Assembly (NCBI GenBank): GCA_032622095.1
Contig: CP136061.1
Coordinates: 23,436,991-23,500,990, forward strand
Origin: Siphonodentalium dalli
Lineage: Eukaryota; Mollusca; Scaphopoda; Gadilida; Siphonodentaliidae
DNA: 64,000 nt
Direction: 5' to 3'
Position 1 is the first letter of the stretch; every line of letters begins with the position of its first letter. The notes beneath the pieces are model-generated. The model saw nothing but the letters and a program-made list of their open reading frames with translations, was not told the origin of the DNA and did no database searches. Position numbers and translations under genes: made by a program. Below are positions 54,641-64,000 of the stretch, one piece after another.

Positions 54641-56624
54641 GGCTTTAACCCCGAGATTCATGACTACAACTCAGGGATTTATGACTTTTTCGAAGGATTT
54701 ATGGTTCTAACCCAGAGATTCATGAATACAACTCAGGGATTTATGACTTTTTCGAAGGATTTATGGTTCTAACCCAGAGATTCATGAATACAACTCAGGG
54801 ATTTATGACTTTTTCGAAGGATTTATGGTTCTAACCCAGAGATTCATGAATAGAACTCAGGGATTTATGACTTTTTCGAAGGATTTATGGTTCTAACCCA
54901 GAGATTCATGAATAGAACTCAGGGATTTATGACTTTTTCGAAGGATTTATGGCTTTAACCCCGAGATTCATGACAACAACTCAGGGATTTATGACTTTTT
55001 CGAAGGATTTATGGTTCTAACCCAGAGATTCATGAATACAACTCAGGGATTTATGACTTTTTCGAAGGATTTATGGTTCTAACCCAGAGATTCATGAATA
55101 CAACTCAGGGATTTATGACTTTTTCGAAGGATATGTGGCTCTAACCCAGAGATTCATGATTACAACTCAGGGATTTATGACTTTTTCGAAGGATTTGTAG
55201 CTCTATCCCAGAGATTCATGAATACAACGCAGGGATTTATGACTTTTTCGAAGGATTTGTGGCTCTAACCCAGAGATTCGTGAATACAACGCAAGGATTT
55301 ATGACCTTTTCGAAGGATTTGTGGCTCTAACCCCGAGATTCATGACTACAACTCAGGGATTTATGACTTTTTCGAAGGATTTATGGTTATAACCCAGAGA
55401 TTCATGAATAGAACTCAGGGATTTATGACTTTTTCGAAGGATTTATGGTTCTAACCCAGAGATTCATGAATAGAACTCAGGGATTTATGACTTTTTCGAA
55501 GGATTTATGGTTCTAACCCAGAGATTCATGAATAGAACTCAGGGATTTATGACTTTTTCGAAGGATTTATGGCTTTAACCCAGAGATTCATGACTACAAC
55601 TCAGGGATTTATAACTTTTTCGAAGGATTTATGGTTCTAACCCAGAGATTCATGAATACAACTCAGGGATTTATGACTTTTTCGAAGGATTTCTGGCTCT
55701 AACCCAGAGATTCATGAATACAACGCAGGGATTTATGACTTTTTCGAAGGATTTATGGCTCTAACCCAGAGATTCATGAATACAACGCAAGGATTTATGA
55801 CTTTTTCGAAGGATTTATGGCTCAAACCCCGAGATTCATGACTACAACTCAGGGATTTATGACTTTTTTGAAGGATTTATGGTTCTAACCCAGAGATTCA
55901 CGAATAGAACTCAGGGATTTATGACTTTTTCGAAGGATTTATGGTTCTAACCCAGAGATTCATGAATAGAACTCAGGGATTTATGACTTTTTCGAAGGAT
56001 TTATGGTTCTAACCCAGAGATTCATGAATAGAACTCAGGGATTTATGACTTTTTCGAAGGATGTATGGCTTTAACCCCGAGATTCATGACTACAACTCAG
56101 GGATTTATGACTTTTTCGAATGATTTATGGTTCTAACCCAGAGATTCATGAATACAACTCAGGGATTTATGACTTTTTCGAAGGATTTATGGCTCTAACC
56201 CAGAGATTCATGATTACAACTCAGGGATTTATGACTTTTTCGAAGGATTTGTGGCTCTAACCCAGAGATTCATGAATACAACGCAAGGATTTATGACCTT
56301 TTCGAAGGATTTATGGCTCTAACCCCAAGATTCATGACTACAACTCAGGGATTTATGACTTTTTCGAAGGATTTATGGTTCTAACCCAGAGATTCATGAA
56401 TAGAACTCAGGGATTTATGACTTTTTCGAAGGATTTATGGTTCTAACCCAGAGATTCATGAATAGAACTCAGGGATTTATGACTTTTTCGAAGGATTTAT
56501 GGTTCTAACCCAGAGATTCATGAATAGAACTCAGGGATTTATGACTTTTTCGAAGGATTTATGGTTCTAACCCAGAGATTCATGAATAGAACTCAGGGAT
56601 TTATGACTTTTTCGAAGGATTTAT
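54641..56624 (+). repeat. Tandem pair I, unit 1 (1,984 bp)
   Basis: This is 32 monomers. GGATATGTGG (about 55131/57115) and opening monomers 54951/56935 match at +1,984. GATTTCTGGC (about 55691/57613) and GGATGTATGG (about 56061/57983) match at +1,922. The change comes from one monomer (GGCTTTAACCCAGAG...TATAAC, about 55571-55632) present here and missing in unit 2. Confidence 0.87.
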
Positions 56625-58484
56625 GGCTTTAACCCCGAGATTCATGACTACAACTCAGGGATTTATGACTTTTTCGAAGGATTTATGGTTCTAACCCAGA
56701 GATTCATGAATACAACTCAGGGATTTATGACTTTTTCGAAGGATTTATGGTTCTAACCCAGAGATTCATGAATACAACTCAGGGATTTATGACTTTTTCG
56801 AAGGATTTATGGTTCTAACCCAGAGATTCATGAATAGAACTCAGGGATTTATGACTTTTTCGAAGGATTTATGGTTCTAACCCAGAGATTCATGAATAGA
56901 ACTCAGGGATTTATGACTTTTTCGAAGGATTTATGGCTTTAACCCCGAGATTCATGACAACAACTCAGGGATTTATGACTTTTTCGAAGGATTTATGGTT
57001 CTAACCCAGAGATTCATGAATACAACTCAGGGATTTATGACTTTTTCGAAGGATTTATGGTTCTAACCCAGAGATTCATGAATACAACTCAGGGATTTAT
57101 GACTTTTTCGAAGGATATGTGGCTCTAACCCAGAGATTCATGATTACAACTCAGGGATTTATGACTTTTTCGAAGGATTTGTAGCTCTATCCCAGAGATT
57201 CATGAATACAACGCAGGGATTTATGACTTTTTCGAAGGATTTGTGGCTCTAACCCAGAGATTCGTGAATACAACGCAAGGATTTATGACCTTTTCGAAGG
57301 ATTTGTGGCTCTAACCCCGAGATTCATGACTACAACTCAGGGATTTATGACTTTTTCGAAGGATTTATGGTTATAACCCAGAGATTCATGAATAGAACTC
57401 AGGGATTTATGACTTTTTCGAAGGATTTATGGTTCTAACCCAGAGATTCATGAATAGAACTCAGGGATTTATGACTTTTTCGAAGGATTTATGGTTCTAA
57501 CCCAGAGATTCATGAATAGAACTCAGGGATTTATGACTTTTTCGAAGGATTTATGGTTCTAACCCAGAGATTCATGAATACAACTCAGGGATTTATGACT
57601 TTTTCGAAGGATTTCTGGCTCTAACCCAGAGATTCATGAATACAACGCAGGGATTTATGACTTTTTCGAAGGATTTATGGCTCTAACCCAGAGATTCATG
57701 AATACAACGCAAGGATTTATGACTTTTTCGAAGGATTTATGGCTCAAACCCCGAGATTCATGACTACAACTCAGGGATTTATGACTTTTTTGAAGGATTT
57801 ATGGTTCTAACCCAGAGATTCACGAATAGAACTCAGGGATTTATGACTTTTTCGAAGGATTTATGGTTCTAACCCAGAGATTCATGAATAGAACTCAGGG
57901 ATTTATGACTTTTTCGAAGGATTTATGGTTCTAACCCAGAGATTCATGAATAGAACTCAGGGATTTATGACTTTTTCGAAGGATGTATGGCTTTAACCCC
58001 GAGATTCATGACTACAACTCAGGGATTTATGACTTTTTCGAATGATTTATGGTTCTAACCCAGAGATTCATGAATACAACTCAGGGATTTATGACTTTTT
58101 CGAAGGATTTATGGCTCTAACCCAGAGATTCATGATTACAACTCAGGGATTTATGACTTTTTCGAAGGATTTGTGGCTCTAACCCAGAGATTCATGAATA
58201 CAACGCAAGGATTTATGACCTTTTCGAAGGATTTATGGCTCTAACCCCAAGATTCATGACTACAACTCAGGGATTTATGACTTTTTCGAAGGATTTATGG
58301 TTCTAACCCAGAGATTCATGAATAGAACTCAGGGATTTATGACTTTTTCGAAGGATTTATGGTTCTAACCCAGAGATTCATGAATAGAACTCAGGGATTT
58401 ATGACTTTTTCGAAGGATTTATGGTTCAAACCCAGAGATTCATGAATAGAACTCAGGGATTTATGACTTTTTCGAAGGATTTAT
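56625..58484 (+). repeat. Tandem pair I, unit 2 (1,860 bp)
   Basis: This unit lacks two monomers relative to unit 1: the GGCTTTAACCCAGAG monomer and one of four consecutive AATAGAAC monomers (three remain before 58485). It carries a private GGTTCAAACCC near 58425. Confidence 0.83.
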
Positions 58485-61400
58485 GGCTTTAACCCCGAGA
58501 TTCATGACTACAACTCAGGGATTTATGACTTTTTCGAAGAATTTATGGTTCTAACCCAGAGATTCATGAATACAACTCAGGGATTTATGACTTTTTCGAA
58601 GGATTTATGGTTCTAACCCAGAGATTCATGAATACAACTCAGGGATTTATGACTTTTTCGAAGGATTTATGGTTCTAACCCAGAGATTCATGATTACAAC
58701 TCAGGGATTTATGACTTTTTCGAAGGATTTGTGGCTCTAACCCAGAGATTCATGAATACAACTCAGGGATTTATGACTTTTCGAAGGATTTATGGCTCAA
58801 ACCCCGAGATTCATGACTACAACTCAGGGATTTATGACTTTTTCGAAGGATTTATGGTTCTAACCCAGAGATTCACGAATAGAACTCAGGGATTTATGAC
58901 TTTTTCGAAGGATTTATGGTTCTAACCCAGAGATTCATGAATAGAACTCAGGGATTTATGACTTTTTCGAAGGATTTATGGTTCTAACCCAGAGATTCAT
59001 GAATAGAACTCAGGGATTTATGACTTTTTCGAAGGATTTATGGCTTTAACCCCGAGATTCATGACTACAACTCAGGGATTTATGACTTTTTCGAAGGATT
59101 TATGGTTCTAACCCAGAGATTCATGAATACAACTCAGGGATTTATGACTTTTTCGAAGGATTTGTGGCTCTAACCCAGAGATTCATTATTACAACTCAGG
59201 GATTTATGACTTTTTCGAAGGATTTGTGGCTCTAACCCAGAGATTCATGAATACAACGCAGGGATTTATGACTTTTTCGAAGGATTTGTGGCTCTAACCC
59301 AGAGATTCGTGAATACAACGCAAGGATTTATGACCTTTTCGAAGGATTTATGGCTCTAACCCCGAGATTCATGACTACAACTCAGGGATTTATGACTTTT
59401 TTGAAGGATTTGTGGCTCTAACCCAGAGATTCATGAATACAACGCAGGGATTTATGACTTTTTCGAAGGATTTGTGGCTCTAACCCAGAGATTCATGAAT
59501 ACAACGCAAGGATTTATGACTTTTTCGAAGGATTTATGGCTCAAACCCCGAGATTCATGACTACAACTCAGGGATTTATGACTTTTTTGAAGGATTTATG
59601 GTTCTAACCCAGAGATTCACGAATAGAACTCAGGGATTTATGACTTTTTCGAAGGATTTATGGTTCTAACCCAGAGATTCATGAATAGAACTCAGGGATT
59701 TATGACTTTTTCGAAGGATTTATGGCTTTAACCCCGAGATTCATGACTACAACTCAGGGATTTATGACTTTTTCGAATGATTTATGGTTCTAACCCTGAG
59801 ATTCATGAATAGAACTCAGGGATTTATGACTTTTTCGAAGGATTTGTGGCTCTAACCCAGAGATTCATGAATACAACGCAAGGATTTATGACCTTTTCGA
59901 AGGATTTATGGCTCTAAACCCAAGATTCATGACTACAACTCAGGGATTTATGACTTTTTCGAAGGATTTATGGTTCTAACCCAGAGATTCATGAATAGAA
60001 CTCAGGGATTTATGACTTTTTCGAAGGATTTATGGTTCTAACCCAGAGATTCATGAATAGAACTCAGGGATTTATGACTTTTTCGAAGGATTTATGGTTC
60101 TAACCCAGAGATTCATGAATAGAACTCAGGGATTTATGACTTTTTCGAAGGATTTATGGCTTTAACCCCGAGATTCATGACTACAACTCAGGGATTTATG
60201 ACTTTTTCGAAGGATTTATGGTTCTAACCCAGAGATTCATGAATACAACTCAGGGATTTATGACTTTTTCGAAGGATTTATGGTTCTAACCCAGAGATTC
60301 ATGAATACAACTCAGGGATTTATGACTTTTTCGAAGGATTTATGGTTCTAACCCAGAGATTCATGATTACAACTCAGGGATTTATGACTTTTTCGAAGGA
60401 TTTGTGGCTCTAACCCAGAGATTCATGAATACAACTCAGGGATTTATGACTTTTCGAAGGATTTATGGCTCAAACCCCGAGATTCATGACTACAACTCAG
60501 GGATTTATGACTTTTTCGAAGGATTTATGGTTCTAACCCAGAGATTCACGAATAGAACTCAGGGATTTATGACTTTTTCGAAGGATTTATGGTTCTAACC
60601 CAGAGATTCATGAATAGAACTCAGGGATTTATGACTTTTTCGAAGGATTTATGGTTCTAACCCAGAGATTCATGAATAGAACTCAGGGATTTATGACTTT
60701 TTCGAAGGATTTATGGTTTTAACCCCGAGATTCATGACTACAACTCAGGGATTTATGACTTTTTCGAAGGATTTATGGTTCTAACCCAGAGATTCATGAA
60801 TACAACTCAGGGATTTATGACTTTTTCGAAGGATTTGTGGCTCTAACCCAGAGATTCATTATTACAACTCAGGGATTTATGACTTTTTCGAAGGATTTGT
60901 GGCTCTAACCCAGAGATTCATGAATACAACGCAGGGATTTGTGACTTTTTCGAAGGATTTGTGGCTCTAACCCAGAGATTCGTGAATACAACGCAAGGAT
61001 TTATGACCTTTTCGAAGGATTTATGGCTCTAACCCCGAGATTCATGACTACAACTCAGGGATTTATGACTTTTTTGAAGGATTTGTGGCTCTAACCCAGA
61101 GATTCATGAATACAACGCAGGGATTTATGACTTTTTCGAAGGATTTATGGCTCTAACCCAGAGATTCATGAATACAACGCAAGGATTTATGACTTTTTCG
61201 AAGGATTTATGGCTCAAACCCCGAGATTCATGACTACAACTCAGGGATTTATGACTTTTTTGAAGGATTTATGGTTCTAACCCAGAGATTCACGAATAGA
61301 ACTCAGGGATTTATGACTTTTTCGAAGGATTTATGGTTCTAACCCAGAGATTCATGAATAGAACTCAGGGATTTATGACTTTTTCGAAGGATTTATGGTT

Positions 61401-64000
61401 CTAACCCAGAGATTCATGAATAGAACTCAGGGATTTATGACTTTTTCGAAGGATTTATGGCTTTAACCCCGAGATTCATGACTACAACTCAGGGATTTAT
61501 GACTTTTTCGAAGGATTTATGGTTCTAACCCAGAGATTCATGAATACAACTCAGGGATTTATGACTTTTTCGAAGGATTTGTGGCTCTAACCCAGAGATT
61601 CATGAATACAACGCAGGGATTTATGACTTTTTCGAAGGATTTATGGCTCTAACCCAGAGATTCATGAATACAACGCAAGGATTTATGACTTTTTCGAAGG
61701 ATTTATGGCTCAAACCCCGAGATTCATGACTACAACTCAGGGATTTATGACTTTTTTGAAGGATTTATGGTTCTAACCCAGAGATTCACGAATAGAACTC
61801 AGGGATTTATAACTTTTTCGAAGGATTTATGGTTCTAACCCAGAGATTCATGAATAGAACTCAGGGATTTATGACTTTTTCGAAGGATTTATGGTTCTAA
61901 CCCAGAGATTCATGAATAGAACTCAGGGATTTATGACTTTTTCGAAGGATTTATGGCTTTAACCCCGAGATTCATGACTACAACTCAGGGATTTATGACT
62001 TTTTCGAAGGATTTATGGTTCTAACCCAGAGATTCATGAATACAACTCAGGGATTTATGACTTTTTCGAAGGATTTATGGCTCTAACCCAGAGATTCATG
62101 ATTACAACTCAGGGATTTATGACTTTTTCGAAGGATTTGTGGCTCTAACCCAGAGATTCATGAATACAACGCAAGGATTTATGACCTTTTCGAAGGATTT
62201 ATGGCTCTAACCCCAAGATTCATGACTACAACTCAGGGATTTATGACTTTTTCGAAGGATTTATGGTTCTAACCCAGAGATTCACGAATAGAACTCAGGG
62301 ATTTATGACTTTTTCGAAGGATTTATGGTTCTAACCCAGAGATTCATGAATAGAACTTAGGGATTTATGACTTTTTCGAAGGATTTATGGTTCTAACCCA
62401 GAGATTCATGAATACAACTCAGGGATTTATGACTTTTTCGAAGGATTTATGGCTTTAACCGCGAGATTCATGACTACAACTCAGGGATTTATGACTTTTT
62501 CGAAGGATTTATGGTTCTAACCCAGAGATTCATGAATACAACTCAGGGATTTATGACTTTTTCGAAGAATTTATGGTTCTAACCCAGAGATTCATGAATA
62601 CAACTCAGGGATTTATGACTTTTTCGAAGGATTTATGGTTCTAACCCAGAGATTCATGATTACAACTCAGGGATTTATGACTTTTTCGAAGGATTTGTGG
62701 CTCTAACCCAGAGATTCATGAATACAACTCAGGGATTTATGACTTTTCGAAGGATTTATGGCTCAAACCCCGAGATTCATGACTACAACTCAGGGATTTA
62801 TGACTTTTTCGAAGGATTTATGGTTCTAACCCAGAGATTCACGAATAGAACTCAGGGATTTATGACTTTTTCGAAGGATTTATGGTTCTAACCCAGAGAT
62901 TCATGAATAGAACTCAGGGATTTATGACTTTTTCGAAGGATTTATGGTTCTAACCCAGAGATTCATGAATAGAACTCAGGGATTTATGACTTTTTCGAAG
63001 GATTTATGGCTTTAACCCCGAGATTCATGACTACAACTCAGGGATTTATGACTTTTTCGAAGGATTTATGGTTCTAACCCAGAGATTCATGAATACAACT
63101 CAGGGATTTATGACTTTTTCGAAGGATTTGTGGCTCTAACCCAGAGATTCATTATTACAACTCAGGGATTTATGACTTTTTCGAAGGATTTGTGGCTCTA
63201 ACCCAGAGATTCATGAATACAACGCAGGGATTTATGACTTTTGCGAAGGATTTGTGGCTCTAACCCAGTGATTCGTGAGTACAACGCAAGGATTTATGAC
63301 CTTTTCGAAGGATTTATGGCTCTAACCCCGAGATTCATGACTACAACTCAGGGATTTATGACTTTTTTGAAGGATTTGTGGCTCTAACCCAGAGATTCAT
63401 GAATACAACGCAGGGATTTATGACTTTTTCGAAGGATTTGTGGCTCTAACCCAGAGATTCATGAATACAACGCAAGGATTTATGACTTTTTCGAAGGATT
63501 TATGGCTCAAACCCCGAGATTCATGACTACAACTCAGGGATTTATGACTTTTTTGAAGGATTTATGGTTCTAACCCAGAGATTCACGAATAGAACTCAGG
63601 GATTTATGACTTTTTCGAAGGATTTATGGCTTTAACCCCGAGATTCATGACTACAACTCAGGGATTTATGACTTTTTCGAAGGATTTATGGTTCTAACCC
63701 AGAGATTCATGAATACAACTCAGGGATTTATGACTTTTTCGAAGGATTTGTGGCTCTAACCCAGAGATTCATGATTACAACGCAGGGATTTATGACTTTT
63801 TCGAAGGATTTATGGCTCTAACCCAGAGATTCATGAATACAACGCAAGGATTTATGACTTTTTCGAAGGATTTATGGCTCAAACCCCGAGATTCATGACT
63901 ACAACTCAGGGATTTATGACTTTTTTGAAGGATTTATGGTTCTAACCCAGAGATTCACGAATAGAACTCAGGGATTTATGACTTTTTCGAAGGATTTATG
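58485..64000 (+). repeat. Terminal mosaic of higher-order repeats, running off the window
   Basis: 61-bp anchors lie at 58731, 60404 and 62697 (spacings 1,673 and 2,293 bp, i.e. 27 and 37 monomers less one base). CATTATTAC monomers occur near 59185, 60858 and 63150, each followed by the TTCGTGAAT monomer and GACTTTTTTGAAGG. Small private changes include GGATTTGTGACTT near 60937, TAACCGCGAG near 62457, and TTTTGCGAAGG with TTCGTGAGTAC near 63241-63280. No end of the array is reached. Confidence 0.85.

Larger units (their letters stand above)
1..64000 (+). repeat. 62-bp satellite array filling the whole window
   Basis: Every part of the window reads as head-to-tail copies of one 62-bp monomer. 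Its constant landmarks are GGGATTTATGAC, TTTTTCGAAGG, ATTTATGG, CTAACCC and GAGATTCATGA. Copies are all in the same orientation, with no unrelated sequence between them. The spacing of shared marker monomers is always a whole multiple of 62 bp, corrected only by a few identifiable small indels (-1, +3, +6). A common monomer has 22 G/C out of 62. The array is truncated by both window edges. No gene-free interval needs separate comment because no unique sequence exists. Large satellite arrays of this kind are known from eukaryotic heterochromatin; a centromeric or pericentromeric location is an inference, not something the sequence proves. Confidence 0.98.

Noticed and set aside
1360-62891. Twenty-six near-identical 64-codon open frames (MALTQRFMN...KDLWF) as a gene family
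   Set aside because: The frame is made of repeat units read across a one-base phase change. It contains the same short peptide pattern (QGFMTF, TQRFxN) three times, starts with GTG in 20 of 26 copies, and has no recognisable domain. Its conservation matches that of the surrounding non-coding repeat.
1-64000. CRISPR array
   Set aside because: The repeats are regularly spaced, but there are no unique spacers: the full 62 bp recurs. No cas gene or leader is present.
1-64000. Telomere-like sequence (CTAACCC, TAAACCC, TTAACCCC)
   Set aside because: Each monomer holds only one 7-base match to a telomere permutation and it never occurs in tandem, so a telomeric origin is not supported by the sequence.
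1-64000. Promoters, TATA boxes, terminators, tRNA or rRNA genes
   Set aside because: TTTATGAC and TTTATGG are part of the repeat and occur at every monomer. No cloverleaf, rRNA motif or unique control region was seen on either strand.
1-64000. Coding minisatellite inside a large protein gene
   Set aside because: The period of 62 is not a multiple of three, and stop codons recur in the normal monomers, limiting frames to about 23 codons except at the 61-bp anchors.

Overview
The window is one uninterrupted block of tandemly repeated satellite DNA. I find no gene, RNA gene, transposon, unique spacer or inverted segment. The basic unit is a 62-bp monomer, about 35% GC from a hand count of a common monomer. 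It is always in the same orientation and repeats roughly 1,030 times (64,000/62). The array enters at base 1 in mid-monomer and is still running at base 64,000, so both ends lie outside. An array this long, AT-rich, non-coding and layered points to heterochromatin (centromeric, pericentromeric or subtelomeric) of a eukaryotic chromosome. The sequence does not allow a species assignment.

Four levels of organisation can be read. (1) Inside the monomer, a GATTYATG core recurs at spacings of 20, 21 and 21 bp, so the 62-mer looks like an old triplication of a ~21-bp unit. Two short palindromes, TTCGAA and ATTCATGAAT, also alternate exactly every 31 bp. (2) The 62-bp monomer exists in about ten recognisable variants. 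(3) The variants follow a recurring order of mostly 8, 9 or 10 monomers (496, 558 or 620 bp), opened by a monomer reading GGCTTTAACCCC...GACTAC; this is a higher-order repeat. (4) Strings of higher-order repeats were copied as multi-kb blocks. Some are adjacent (units of 3,607, 2,231, 1,931, 2,789 and about 1,984 bp). Others are dispersed, with offsets of 6,880, 14,646, about 16,261, 34,688 and 37,477 bp.

Layout: 1-14.7 kb is a mosaic of 8-10-mer repeats, copied again at 25-31 kb and 36.7-50.9 kb. 14.7-21.9 kb is two tandem copies of a 3.6-kb unit carrying two private insertions (CCTGGG and a duplicated GAC). 21.3-25.75 kb is a 2.23-kb tandem pair. 25-32.75 kb is a copy of 8.7-16.4 kb. 30.8-34.7 kb is a 1.93-kb tandem pair. 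33-37.4 kb repeats 18.3-22.7 kb. 36.7-45.2 kb repeats 2.1-10.5 kb. 42.4-48 kb is a 2.79-kb tandem pair. 50.9-64 kb is a further mosaic, including a 1.98-kb pair at 54.6-58.5 kb.

The only open reading frames of note are 26 near-identical 64-codon frames. They arise mechanically wherever a 61-bp monomer and a stop-removing T-to-A change fall together, and I do not regard them as genes. Block boundaries were found by eye and should be taken as good to about one monomer unless a diagnostic base is cited.
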